DNA from: Okapia johnstoni
Lineage: Eukaryota; Chordata; Mammalia; Artiodactyla; Giraffidae
Assembly (NCBI GenBank): GCA_024291935.2
Contig: CM044321.1
Span: 64,350,985 to 64,414,984, forward strand
Reading direction: 5' to 3'
Length of the DNA stretch: 64,000 bases
In this document: piece by piece, positions 1-9,943 of the stretch
How positions within the stretch are numbered: position 1 is the first letter of the stretch
How the letters are laid out: each line of letters starts with the position of its first letter
Translations under genes and position numbers: made by a program
The notes under the pieces: model-generated
The model's input: the letters and a program-made list of their open reading frames with translations, nothing else
Databases searched by the model: none
What the model was told of the DNA's origin: nothing

Positions 1-121
1 TGTGATATCTTAGGGCTCCATGGTGGGAGCTGCGGACCTAAGACTATTTTTATCTCCCATGTTTTATTATCATGTTTACATTCACATGAGATCTTAATAA
101 CCATGGCAGAGCTGAGATATA

Positions 122-335
122 TTTTGCTGTTTAGTTGCTAAGTCACGTCCAACTTTTTGTGACCCCATGGACTGTAGTCAGCCAAGTTCTTCTGTTCATG
201 GGATTTCCCAGGCAAGAATACTGGAGTGTGTTGCCATTTCCTTCTCCAGGGGATCTTCCCAACCTAGGGACTGAACCTGTGTCTCCTGCACTGGCAAGCG
301 GATTCCTTACCACTGAGCCACCAGAGAAACCCAAG
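122..335 (-). mobile_element. Bov-tA SINE
   Basis: This is a nearly full-length ruminant tRNA-derived SINE in reverse orientation. The 3' part with the GTGACCCCATGGACTGTAG block lies on the left and the tRNA-like head (ACTGAGCCACCAGAGAAACCC) on the right. Open frames crossing it in both directions are by-products of the SINE. Confidence 0.93.
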
Positions 336-1894
336 ATACAGGGGTTGAAGAAAAGGAAGGAGGAAGGAAGAATGGGAATAAACTCGGTATGTCAAATTAA
401 AATTTGAATTAGGAATTTAAAAAATAATTACATCTAACTCAAGGCTTAAAATGTTAACTTAATATTTTGTAGCAGCCTGGTTGCATATTAACATTTTTGG
501 AGCTTTCCTAGTTATATATACTTGAGATAATAGATACTAAGGATTCCATAAGAACTATATAAGCCTAATTGCAATGGTAAGGGGAATATATACTTCATAC
601 TTAAATACTATATTTTAGTACACTTTTCAATTAACTGGCAATATGATTTTCACAGGGCTACTAATAGGGCTTCCAGATTTTAAGCCATTACGGCACCACT
701 ATTCAAAAATTTTCCAGGCCAGATACTCTCACTTACACAATTATTTATGTTATAAATCTTAGCCTTGATTCTGGATTTGTCATAGCAACACGCTAAAATA
801 TTTTCTGAGTTATCAATTAATAAACTATATTGACCCAATTTTTATTTGCCACTATTATAATTATGTGCTTAGCCCAACTTTCACTGTAGTACTATTGTAA
901 TCATATTCTTGCTAATCTGACTAAAATTCTTACCAGCAGTATGCTTAGTCTGCTAAAAGCAATGTATAGAATAAAGTTGTAAATTTATTTGTTGACATTT
1001 TAAACCTAGAAAATTTAAGAAGAAAACTGCTGACATGGGAAATAATCCTGAGCACCTAAAACAGTCAAAAACCAAGACCAAACAAATTGTGATAAGGATA
1101 AATAATGGGACTCATGGGAGAAGGTTATCATGTCATTCTTAGAGTATGCAGTTGTTTAGAAAAATACAGGCATACGAAATGAATTTAGAAAATCAGATTA
1201 CTATTAGCAAGTTCATGGAAAGGACCAGTTTTTCCTGTTTACTGCTCTTTCGTTTCTACTATAAACTCACTGAGAGCAGGAACTATGTTATACACACTGT
1301 TATAACAATAGGTTATAACAATACTTGAAAACAAAGGTTTTAACAATACTTGAACTAGATGGGGTCTAAATAAGTATAAACCAAATGACTTGAGTTATTG
1401 GATTTCTATTCCCCCAAAAATTAATGGCTAAAGAGAAATGAAATTAAAAAGAAAATTCAATCATAAGAAGAAGCATAATTGTAAATAGTAAATCAATAGG
1501 GCTATTAAAAATATCCTATAAACATTTAGACATTTGAATGAGTATAGTTGGTACATATTTGGGCTACACAAAAATGCTTTTCCAACTGGGGAATAACAAG
1601 AAGATAAAATTGCCTTCTGGAAAAAAATACTAAGTACTATAACAAATGGTGACCATTTAAAATCATTAACTCTATATATGCAACAAGGTATATTCTTAAT
1701 GAGCAAAGAATCTAACTATATTCAAAATTTATTGATTATAATGACCATCTGAATAGAAAATAGCAATATATTAACCAAACAATGACAATCAGTATGGAGT
1801 CTAGAAAATGGACAAATTCTTTGTCAGTATATTTCTATCATTATGCATGGGGTAATTATTGCCAATGTGGACCACTTTGATAGATGACACCAAA
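336..1894. other. AT-rich intronic sequence, nothing recognised
   Basis: This stretch is strongly AT-rich with short random open frames. I recognise no repeat family, exon or RNA gene in it. Very old, unrecognisable repeat remains are possible. Confidence 0.5.
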
Positions 1895-1992
1895 TAGAAA
1901 TTAAGAGAGTGGGGTATGATCTTGGGCAAGATAAGTTACTTATCTAAACCAAAAACTTCCTATCTGTAACATAGGATAAGAACTCCATTAAG

Positions 1993-2139
1993 GAACTTCC
2001 TTGTGTGTCTGGTGGTTAGGGCTCCATGCTGCTGCTTCATGGTGCAACCATTCGGTCCCTGGTGGAGGAACTTAAGATTCCTCATACCACATGGTATGGC
2101 CAAAAAAAAAAAAAAGAAAGAAAAAAGTTAAAAAAAGAA
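1993..2139 (+). mobile_element. CHR-2-type tRNA-Glu SINE with target-site duplication
   Basis: The body starts GAACTTCCTTGTGTGTCTGG and contains the gene-like B-box region (CGGTCCCTGG). It ends in GGTATGGCC and an A-rich tail. The 9-bp duplication TCCATTAAG lies at 1984..1992 and 2140..2148, which defines the insertion precisely. Confidence 0.85.
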
Positions 2140-2177
2140 ATCCATTAAGAATCCACATGGTTTTAAGAATTAAGGGC

Positions 2178-2340
2178 TGAGTGCCCCTCTGCCACGTGAG
2201 GACACATGGACAGGATGATCATCTATGAACCTGGAGTTGGGCGGGCCCTCAACAGACACCAAATCTGCTAGTGATCCTGGACTTTCTATCCTCCAGAATT
2301 GCCAGAAATAAATGTTTGCTGTTTATAAGCTAAAAACAAA
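2178..2340 (+). mobile_element. MaLR-type LTR fragment (MLT1/MST group)
   Basis: The segment has the ordered landmarks of the 3' part of a mammalian ERVL-MaLR LTR: CCACGTGAGGACACA, ATCTATGAACC, GGGCCCTCA, CCTCCAGAATTG and the polyadenylation signal AATAAA before TTTATAAGC. It is an old noncoding relic with no viral gene. The subfamily is assigned by memory of the consensus only. Confidence 0.72.
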
Positions 2341-2460
2341 AAAATAATTAAAATAAATAATGCTTATACACTTGAACACAAAATATAGTCCCTGGGACTT
2401 GGAAAGTGCTCAGCAAATGAGACATGCATGTAAACTAAAGGGTGTTCATTAGGCTCTGCT

Positions 2461-2665
2461 CAGGTCAGTTCAGTCATGTCCAACTCTCTGCGACCCACGG
2501 ACTGCAGCATGCCAGGCCTCCCTGTCCTTCATCAACTCCTGGAGTCTACCCAAACCCATGTCCATTGACTCTGTGATGCCATCCAACCATCTCATCCTCT
2601 GTCGTCCCTTTCTCTCCTTGCCTTCAATCTTTCCCAGAATCATGGTCTTTTCTGCTAGCTTTATG
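2461..2665 (-). mobile_element. BovB 3'-end fragment (ART2-like)
   Basis: In reverse orientation it matches the BovB 3' terminal sequence: GTTCAGTCATGTCCAACTC at the left, then the GGAGTCTACCCAAACCCATG and CCATCTCATCCTCTGTCGTC blocks. It is shorter and more diverged than the other BovB copies in the window and is the only one on this strand. Confidence 0.85.
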
Positions 2666-4117
2666 GAAATATTCATTTTGTTCTAAATCTTTGCAATGTG
2701 ATCTCTTTGGTGGGCTTGCCCAAGAAGTGGCCTAAATGATACGTGAAGTCGATTTTCTGGCAGTATACCTGCCTTTAGTTTGATCATTTTTGTCTGTTTG
2801 CTTCTAAAGCAGACTCCCTTGGGCTTAGTTTAGGGTATATTCCCTAGCTTTTGATAAACTCTGCCTTAAACTGACAAAACCTGATGTCAAAAACACAAAG
2901 TAAAGAATGGATCCCTTGGCGATTTACCAAGATATTCTCAGCTGGAAGGCTTCTATTTGTAGGAGTCAGACATCATCCCTTCCCTTTGACAGTTCTCTAA
3001 ATTTAATAGGATCTTACGTATCACACACTCTTGGTAGGTGTCTGTGTGTATATCTATTTACCTGCTCACCCAGCTACCTACCTCCTTACCTACCTACCAT
3101 CTATATCTATGTGTGCATGCCCACATGCATGTGTATAGTGTATATGTGTGTTCACAGTCCACAAAGTGCATTCATTTCATGGTCTCAGGACATTTGTTGA
3201 AATATCTTTTGCAAAATACTGTGCCCATTTTATAGCAGATGAGAACTTCATTCTTCTTGCTTAATGTTATTCATTCTTTCAACATATATGTACTGAGTTC
3301 CTACAATCAGATCAGACCCTATCATTGTTACCCAACCAGTAAGTGGCAGGTCTGAGCCTAGCTTCAATGTTCCTCCAGCCTCCATCTGCTACCTCCAAAC
3401 CTAAATATCACAGGAAATAAACAAAACTAAACTTATAAGTATTTTATTAGGAAACAAATAATGAGCTGAGTCTTTTGGGGGGAACACCAAGGGGGCAACA
3501 AAAAAGTGTCTTAAGATAGAATTTCCGAAGTTACTAAACATATGTTTCGTTTCCAGTTTTTCCATCAAGAAAAAGGTTGAAAGGAAAATTACACTCATAA
3601 GAAATAAGGAATATAGTAAAAGACTTTCTGGTTGTTTTAAACGATTTCAGGTCCTGACAAGTAGAAGAATACCGAAAGAAATCAGAAAACTCTATTGGTA
3701 ATCTTTGAAGAATCATGGTCATTGAGAAATATGCCAGGAGGCAGATGATTATTCTTTAAAAGGAAAAAGTTAGGCCTGTTTGTGAGTTCTTAGTGTCAAT
3801 TCCTGGAAAAATTCTTGACTTGATGATTAAACAATTTGTAGGTACTTGCGAAAGGAAGTAGTGATTACTAAGAGTCAGCTTAGATTTCAATAAGAATAAG
3901 CCTTGCAAAACTAACTTCATCTTTTTTTTTGCTAGATTAAATGCATTTTTCTTTTGACCTGTATTTTATACAAGTACTTCGTTGTCTACTAACGTCTTAA
4001 GTGAATTTTGTTGTTCAAAATAGCAAATATCCTGAGCATGTGCATACATGTCTGTGAATTGGTTTTATACTATAAGTTTAATATGAGAATAAAGACTTTG
4101 TAAAGTATGGTAACTCT
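2666..4117. other. Intronic sequence with weak MIR/L2 traces
   Basis: No exon is recognised. 3040..3150 is low-complexity (TACC/TGTG-rich). 3255..3395 carries a reverse-strand MIR/L2-like trace (CAGTAAGTGGCAGGTCTGAG), which matches the reverse complement of the MIR core. The remainder is unassigned AT-rich DNA. Confidence 0.45.
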
Positions 4118-4245
4118 AGTTGAGTAGCACTTAAAAGCACCTTTGCAATTAGGCAGTGTGCTAGGTATTGTAGATTAAAAGATAAATAAGACACAGTTTT
4201 TGTCTTTTAAATGTCTGTAGCCTATTTAAGGGGAAGATAGACAAA
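4118..4245 (-). mobile_element. L2 3'-end fragment
   Basis: The plus strand reads GGCAGTGTGCTAGGTATTG, then AAATAAGACACAGTTTTTGTC. This is the reverse complement of the L2/MIR-type 3' end with its typical GCCTGGCACATAG and AATAAATG blocks. It is old and diverged. Confidence 0.6.
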
Positions 4246-4439
4246 GATTGGTTTTCCTTTCCATGCATGCAGTGCTCTGGAATAACTCCCAGGCACTTAA
4301 TGATCTACACGGAACACACTGTTGCTTGTCTGCCCAAAGCCAATTATTCTCTTTTTTCCTTAACAACAGAAAGTGTATTTTTTTTCAGATAGGAAGTGGC
4401 AGGGAGTTCAGAGGTATATTTTTCCTTGACTTGTAGGGG

Positions 4440-5190
4440 ATGATTTGGCTTCACGTTCAGTGTTCAGTGATTGTTTTAGAGGCAGGAAGGTGACTCTATT
4501 CTGGCCAAAGGGACTTCTAAATATACTCCATTCTAAAACAGAATGTCAAGAAGTCCTTTGTGTCCTTCTCGTACTTGAATGCAGTTGTATGAAGATGTGG
4601 TATTCGGAGCAGTAGTGTTTATTTTGTGAACATGAGGCCAACTTAGAGTCCTGACATTACTGAACGTCTGAGCCAATACTGGCAATTCCTTTTTTTTATG
4701 TTTTAAATTTTTATTTACATATTTATTTATTTTTGGCTATACCGGGTATTCCTTGTTGCTTTTCTCTAGTTGTGTGTGGGGACTACTCTCCAGATGTGGT
4801 TTGTGGGCTTCTCACTGTGGCGGCTTCTCTTACTGCAGAGCACAGGCTCTAGGCACGCAGACTCCAGCAGCTGCAGCACACAAGCTCGGCAGTTATGGCG
4901 CACGGGCTCAGCAGTTAGGGCCCACCGGCTCTAGAGCACAGGCTCGGCAGTCATCGTGCACGGGCTTAGTTGCTCCGTGGCTTGTGGGGTCTTCCTGAAT
5001 CAGGGATCAAATTTGTGTCTTCTACATTGGCAGGTGGCTTCTGAGCCACCAGGGGATCCCCTGGTAACTTCTTTTTAATTTCACCTCTTTCATAAAAGAA
5101 AACGCCCACAACCAAAACCCCATTGGTTAAGCCACTTTTAGTCAGTTATTCAGTTACTTGCAGCCAAAACCAACCAATTGATATTAGTGA
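4440..5190 (+). mobile_element. Old interspersed repeat, family unassigned, split by a SINE
   Basis: Left arm 4440..4688 and right arm 5063..5190 appear to be one element interrupted by the CHR SINE. The right end reads TTAAGCCACTTTTAGTCAG and GTTACTTGCAGCCAAAACC, a pattern typical of the 3' end of an old mammalian LTR-like repeat. I cannot name the family without a library search. Confidence 0.45.
4689..5062 (-). mobile_element. Long CHR-family SINE
   Basis: The left edge is the A-tail, seen as T-rich (TTTATTTATTTTTGGCT). Next comes the internal block made of imperfect repeats of the type CACAGGCTC and GGCTTAGTTGCTCCGTGGC. The tRNA-like head on the right reads GAGCCACCAGGGGATCCCC. It interrupts an older repeat. 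Confidence 0.85.
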
Positions 5191-5710
5191 CACACATAAT
5201 TACTGACCATGTTTTCTACACAGAGTAGTATCTTTCACTAAGTAAGATTTCAAAATAATGCATTTAAAATACAAAGATGAAAGATTTAGGAAATGATTTT
5301 AACCACACCATAATGAATGACTATTAATCTCAATAAACCCTAAGAGTTTTATTACTGTAATGAAGAAGTCTTTTTACACAACATTTATAAAAAACTATAT
5401 GTTATTACACAACAATTAATCACAAACATCATGAGGCTTTTGAAGCATCATGAAGCAAAAATGTCTTAACATGCTTGCTATAAGATGTAATCAACTTTCT
5501 TACTTTGTCATTTAAATAAAATTATGCCCTATTCTGTCATTCTTCAAATAGCTGTTTCCATAACCTCTTTCCCTACAAATGACCTGCAGAGGAAGACAAT
5601 TCCTTGGTTTTCAAAATAATTACAATGGCATAACTCTATTCAGATTTCTGTTGTATTGAGATGTAAATATGTTAGCAAACCATAGATAATGTGTAATACG
5701 ATATAATTAC

Positions 5711-5813
5711 CTGGCTTGTGGCAAACCGTAGCTGGTCCCTACTCCAACCCGAGGCAAGCTATAGACGACTTTTTTTACTGTTGCTTGATCAGGGAAATTA
5801 AACATAACTGAAG
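5711..5813 (-). CDS. NBEA: Neurobeachin coding exon, 103 bp (end of PH-like segment)
   Basis: Read on the minus strand, the exon follows a strong pyrimidine-rich acceptor (TTTTTTCTTCTTGCCACAG) and ends at a GTAATT donor. It receives one base from the upstream exon, making a Thr codon. It then encodes [29 protein letters not shown] and LPQA, and leaves two bases (AG) for the next codon, expected to be Arg. These residues match neurobeachin. LRBA is known to have different residues at several of these sites, for example in the piece before FPD and after KKVV. The segment is the C-terminal part of the PH-like domain, which packs against BEACH. NBEA is a neuronal scaffold of trans-Golgi and post-Golgi membranes that anchors protein kinase A and supports receptor delivery to synapses. 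The exon boundaries were chosen because only this acceptor keeps the join in frame. Confidence 0.94.
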
Positions 5814-6131
5814 CTGTGGCAAGAAGAAAAAACATGATTTAGAAAACCACAGGAGAGCTAACCATCAATTTCAGAAATCATTTTTCAAGTGGCTTTCATG
5901 ATTTATTTGTAAAGGTAATGAATCTTCATGGAAATTAGATTTCCTTGTAAGTTTATTCTAGGATTAACATTTTCAAACAAATACTTTCTTTTTTAATTTT
6001 TATTTTTGCATTAGCAGCAGCATATCAAAGAAAGAAATACAATGCAAAAAACCAAGTCAGTATCACATCATGTCAATTATTAACATTCAAATATGAGCAC
6101 ATTTTCTTTCAAAATATTTAAGGAGACTTAC
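5814..6131 (-). other. NBEA: Short NBEA intron (318 bp)
   Basis: This intron begins with GTAAGT next to the 118-bp exon and ends with the CACAG acceptor of the 103-bp exon. It is AT-rich and no transposable element was recognised. It is very short compared with its neighbours, one of which exceeds 57 kb. Confidence 0.9.
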
Positions 6132-6249
6132 TTCGGTTTGCCATAAACACTTCCAAAGCAGTATTTTGTAGAAGATAACGTCTTGAAAATACAGCTCGTA
6201 TCTCGCTGAACATCCATTTTCCATGAAGTCCCTCAGTGTAAGCAAGAAC
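6132..6249 (-). CDS. NBEA: Neurobeachin coding exon, 118 bp (PH-like domain)
   Basis: On the minus strand the exon follows a TTTATTTTAG acceptor and ends at a consensus GTAAGT donor. It encodes 39 complete codons beginning [18 protein letters not shown] and ending ALEVFMANR, plus one base. In between is the [10 protein letters not shown] strand typical of the PH-like domain of BEACH proteins. The extra base joins the next exon to give the continuous reading MANR-T-SVMF. The wording [10 protein letters not shown] marks NBEA rather than LRBA. This part lies roughly three quarters of the way along the ~2,900-residue protein. Its length is not a multiple of three, so skipping it alone would shift the frame. 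The upstream exon was not found in the window. Confidence 0.94.
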
Positions 6250-6714
6250 CTAAAATAAACAGTTTGAAGCGAATTGTCAGTCAGTGGAATATGTGTCTCA
6301 GACTCAGTCTGACAATACCTTAGACAGTGCTGTATTAAAGTCAGTAAATTAGGGGTTATTTTCCTGAATTCATGATGTATCACAATATTGTTAATCATGT
6401 GATTCTGTATATTTACAAAATTTCTACCTTTCTAAATTTTTGGACCTGGCTCATGTACAAAGGAAGGAACAAAGGAACAGAAAAGTTGTAAGTTCAAGGT
6501 GACCCTGTGACAAAACAGAAATTGTGTTATGCCTTGGTGGTCTTATATATGATTGGTTAGACCAGGTGGCTGGATACATATCGTTGGTGCTTTTCCAATG
6601 TCATTTTTCCTCCTCCTTCCTTGCTTAATGAAAGACCATTTAGTCCTCAAAGTGGTCAACCCCAAGCAAGGGTTCATGATTGGTTTAAGCCTGGGGTCAA
6701 AGAACATTTCTGGG

Positions 6715-6900
6715 AAAAGGTGAAATAGTAAAAATTTTTTGGACTCGCAGGCCACCTGTCCTCACAACTATTCAACTTTGCCATTGTGGTGTGAAAGCAG
6801 TCCCAGACAATGTTTAAGTAGACGGGCATGACTCTGTTCCAATAAAATTTTATTTGCAACAATGGCCTGAATTTTTTCCTGAGGCCAGAATTCATCTGAC
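6715..6900 (-). mobile_element. MER20-like hAT-Charlie DNA transposon fragment
   Basis: The plus strand runs AATAGTAAAAATTTTTTGGA, CGCAGGCCA, CACAACTATTCAACTTTGCC, AAAGCAGTCCCAGACAATG, GGGCATGACTCTGTTCC and AATAAAATTTTATTTGCAA. This is the reverse order of landmarks in the MER20 consensus. It is a noncoding, non-autonomous element typical of placental mammals. Confidence 0.8.
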
Positions 6901-6934
6901 CTTTGATCTAAGATAGTGATGATAAAGTCATTCT

Positions 6935-7260
6935 TTGCTTTCTCCAAATTCCCTTGCAACTGTAAGTAAGGAAATATGACCCTGAACTGGCTAATGAGAA
7001 TGAAACCAAGTCATTTGGGGATGTTCCAGAAAAGCTGATAAAAGGAGTCATATGTAGCTGGCACACTTCTATCTCTTCCTTGTTTGAAAGGAGATGTAAT
7101 GGCAGAAATGTAGAAGCAATTGTGTAGCCATTAGAGGAAGGCCAAGGGAATCCCAGCAAGGTTGACCCTAATACTAAGTTGCTGAAACATTCTCAACAAC
7201 TATCCATATGTGGACTTCTTGATTCATGATACAGATAAATACACATTTGATTATTCTGCT
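6935..7260 (+). mobile_element. Old interspersed repeat, family unassigned
   Basis: Landmarks such as CTTGCAACTGTAAGTAAGG, GGCTAATGAGAATGAA, GATAAAAGGAGTCATATG and GAAGGCCAAGGGAATCCC resemble a known old mammalian repeat that I cannot name with certainty. It may be the 5' part of the same family seen at 4440..5190. Confidence 0.4.
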
Positions 7261-7297
7261 GCAGTCAAATCTGCAATAAACACATTTTTGGAGATAA

Positions 7298-7387
7298 CAG
7301 AGATAGTGAAGGACAGGAAAGTCTGGCATGCTGCACTCCATGGGGTCACAAAGAGTCAGATACAACTTAGTGACTGAATAACAACAA
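7298..7387 (+). mobile_element. Bov SINE 3' fragment
   Basis: GAAGGACAGGAAAGTCTGGC, GCTGCACTCCATGGGGTCAC, AAAGAGTCAGATACAACTTA and the tail AACAACAA identify the 3' end shared by Bov-A SINEs and BovB. No tRNA-like head is present. Confidence 0.8.
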
Positions 7388-7499
7388 AATAAGTATAATC
7401 TCAGAAACAAGAAGAGATCTTTCCATGAAAGCTATGATGGCACTTTTATACTAAAAGCATGTTGAGCCAGGAGGATGGGTGATTTTATGTATGTTTACA

Positions 7500-7560
7500 T
7501 ATATTCTTTATTAGACTTTATATATATTAGTGTGTGTATATACATATACACATTAACATT
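7500..7560. repeat. TA/TG-rich simple repeat
   Basis: This is an imperfect run of TATATATTAG, TGTGTGTATATACATATACAC and similar dinucleotides. It has no recognised source element. Confidence 0.6.
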
Positions 7561-7799
7561 TTTATTTTTCTCTTTGAGAACCATGATTTAATGGATATTT
7601 GATCAAGTATTCTTTTCCATTAATCATATTATCAGTTTATTTTATTGAATACCTTTAGCAGGCAGGTGGCTCACACACATAGAAGCTGGTTTGACTCTAA
7701 GTGCTTCATGTAAAATTGTCTTACCAACTGGATCAGTTATTCAGTGATTGGCTCTTGGCTCTGGAGTCACCCTTAATTGCTTATCATGTGAAAATGAAT

Positions 7800-8580
7800 C
7801 TGTGCCCTTAATTTTTCCTTTGGTAGCCGGGAGCATGTTGAGGTCCATCAGGAAAGGACTCTGAAGAGACGATGCAGAAACAAAGGGTTTTTCTTCCCCA
7901 TTCTGTATGCTTACCTAGAAGGTCTCTGCAGAGCGTGGGCTTCTCCAGGGCCCGGCTCCCACAGTGTGTGATGGCTGACAACACCCAGTGACTAGAAGTT
8001 TTCTCCAGTACTTCAGTGCCCCAGGCACTTTTGTAGCAACGTGCTCTGATGAGAACCCTCCTATAAGGAGCTTCACCAATCCCTAGAGGGTGGTTTTCTG
8101 GAAAGTTCCAAAAGACAGAGCACCAAGCTCCCCCAGTAGGGCACCAGAGTGACTTCTGTACCATGAAGGGTGCTATTAGCCATGCCCTCCCTACCTAAGT
8201 CAGGGGCCCCTGCTTGGGTTCAATGTCAGCTCAAAATACAGTGGCTGTTTCTCATGTATTCTGTTCCTATGTTCTTTAGAGTTCTTTTTTATTTCTTACT
8301 AACTTGTTTCTCCAAAATTTGACTAGAATTTATACTGTAATTATTTCTATGTTACAGTATTTATAAATTATAACAGTTTCCCTGTTCCAATTGCTATGTG
8401 GCTTCTTTCTCTTGAATAGTTACAAACTGATATAGGAACTCAATCAGTTCTCCTCCAGGCTGGGACCACAACAGTCCTCAGGGACCCTCAGGGACCCTTG
8501 AGAGCAAGAAAAAGGAAACTGAGATAATCAGAGGAACTCAGTAAAGCCTGGAGGTGAAGAGCAAAAGGAGACAGAATAAA
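7800..8580. other. GC-richer segment, unassigned
   Basis: The composition is clearly less AT-rich than its flanks up to about 8230. A minus-strand frame of 118 codons (7808..8164) has no domain or splice pattern that I recognise. It is probably an old repeat relic, possibly LTR or L1 leader sequence, but I cannot assign it. It contains the small direct repeat CAGGGACCCT near 8480. Confidence 0.35.
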
Positions 8581-8614
8581 ATTAAATTATTTTGCTAGCA
8601 AGCAATAAACAGCT

Positions 8615-8832
8615 TGGGCTTCTATGGCGGCTCAGCGGAAAAGAATGTGCCTACCAATGTAGCAGTCGTGGGATTGATCCCTGGGTTGGGAAGATCCCCT
8701 GGAGAAGGAAATGGCACCCACTCTAGTATTCTTCCCTGGAAAATTCCGTGGACAGAGGAGACTGGCAGGCTACAGTCCACAGGGTCACACAGAGTCAGAT
8801 ATGACTGAGCAACTAAATTAACATCAACAACC
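8615..8832 (+). mobile_element. Bov-tA SINE with target-site duplication
   Basis: The tRNA-like head GGGCTTCTATGGCGGCTCAG is followed by GGGTTGGGAAGATCCCCTGG and the GGTCACACAGAGTCAG 3' block with an ACAACC-type tail. The 10-bp duplication ATAAACAGCT lies at 8605..8614 and 8833..8842. Confidence 0.93.
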
Positions 8833-8842
8833 ATAAACAGCT

Positions 8843-9324
8843 CAGGAGGCAAATTCCAAAAGATAGATCCAAAGTTCCAAGCTGTTTTGAACAAGGACAG
8901 CATCATCTGAGTGAGCGGTACAGCTTCCATTCAGAGGAGTCAAGGAAAAGAAAATTTTCCTTTACAGTCACTGACATTATAGTTAAGCTTCTGAACTCCT
9001 TAAAAGGGCTGGTAAAAGACAGTTCTCTGAGGCAGTCATAATTTCCTGCCAGAAAACCCAAGAGAGCCAACAGTCCTTTCCTTTTTTTTTAAAGCGTGCC
9101 ACCTCCTACTTCTCGTTTCCTTCCAGATTGATTATGGAATGAAACTCTCCTAATTTAATTAAAACTTCTCTTTTAAATATCCTTTCCTGTGAACTGCTTT
9201 TCCTGGGATCCAACTTAAGAGTTATCATGTACTAGCTCCAGTATCTCTTCTATGACATCATTTTGTTTCAGTTCTGTGCATGGAAATTACTCATTTATTT
9301 GTTTGCTTTTTGTCGGTCCCGTCC
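8843..9324. other. Intronic sequence, nothing recognised
   Basis: This is AT-rich DNA with short T and A runs. No exon, RNA gene or identifiable repeat is seen. Confidence 0.4.
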
Positions 9325-9450
9325 CTGTGACGTGAAAGTTCCATGACAACAAGGTCCTCAGTCATCTTATTTACTGCTCAATACACAGAGCCTAAAGCAA
9401 GCCTCGCACATATGTGCTCCATATACATTTGTTTATTGAATAAATCAGCA
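9325..9450 (+). mobile_element. L2/MIR-type 3' end
   Basis: GAAAGTTCCATGACAACAAG, TTACTGCTCAATACACAGAG and ATTTGTTTATTGAATAAA follow the order of the L2 3' terminus (gene-distal consensus ending in AATAAATG-like repeats). Confidence 0.65.
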
Positions 9451-9721
9451 AGAGAAATGGACAGAGATAATACATATGGGGAGGGTCGCAAAGAGATCTC
9501 ACAAAGTATGTGCATCTTTGACTCCTTTGCTGAACTGGAAAGAGCTTTCCAGTTTCACTTTCAGACTTTTCATGTTTATTATCCTAATGCTGGAGCCCGC
9601 CAGAAGTCTCTTCTGACTTGAGATTTAATCAAGATCTAAACAAAGCGATATAAATAGAATAACTGTTTTATATTTTCTAGTAGTTTAATTTGCACCCACA
9701 AGGAACTCTAGATTGGGTTAT

Positions 9722-9930
9722 GTGCTGTGCTGTGCTCAGTCACTAAGTCATGTCCGACTCTTTGTGATCCTGTGGACTGTAGCCCACTGGGCTCCTCGGT
9801 CCATGGGATTTCCCAGGCAAGATACTGGAGAGGATTGCCATTTCCTCCTCCAGATGATCTTCCCGACCCAGGGATCGAACCTGCATCTCCTGCACTGGCA
9901 GGCAGATTCTTTATCATTGAGTCACTAGGG
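9722..9930 (-). mobile_element. Bov-tA SINE with target-site duplication
   Basis: This is a full-length reverse copy. CTCAGTCACTAAGTCATGTC begins the 3' side and GATTCTTTATCATTGAGTCA the tRNA-like side. A 13-bp duplication, TAGATTGGGTTAT at 9709..9721 and TAGACTGGGTTAT at 9931..9943, has one mismatch. Confidence 0.93.
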
Positions 9931-9943
9931 TAGACTGGGTTAT

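Larger units (their letters stand above)
1895..2425 (+). mobile_element. MIR SINE, split by later insertions
   Basis: Three MIR-like pieces share one order and strand. 1895..1983 has the core (CTTGGGCAAGATAAGTTACTT, then CTATCTGTAACATAGGATAAG). About 2149..2178 may be a short middle remnant. 2350..2425 has the 3' end (GTGCTCAGCAAATG). The gaps are filled by a CHR SINE (1993..2139) and a MaLR-type LTR (2178..2340), so MIR is the oldest layer. The middle and 3' pieces are the less certain ones. Confidence 0.6.
1..5710 (-). other. NBEA: NBEA intron downstream of the 103-bp exon (partial)
   Basis: This is the 5' part of the intron that begins at the GTAATT donor just below position 5711. It runs off the left edge of the window. 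The next expected exon, which continues the PH-to-BEACH linker, was not found here on the minus strand. The content is SINEs, an old LTR, MIR/L2 remnants and AT-rich sequence. Confidence 0.85.

Noticed and set aside
143..334. Recurrent short proteins with GNPLQYSCLENPMDRGAW-like wording on many loci
   Set aside because: They are chance frames through Bov-tA SINEs and recur wherever the SINE occurs (for example 19069, 39179, 44084, 44595). They are not genes.
2178..2340. Retroviral gene remains at the LTR fragment
   Set aside because: Only noncoding LTR sequence of the MaLR type is visible. No viral coding region adjoins it.
7808..8164. 118-codon minus-strand frame as an exon or gene
   Set aside because: No domain, splice sites or start context were recognised. 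The frame fits chance in GC-richer DNA.
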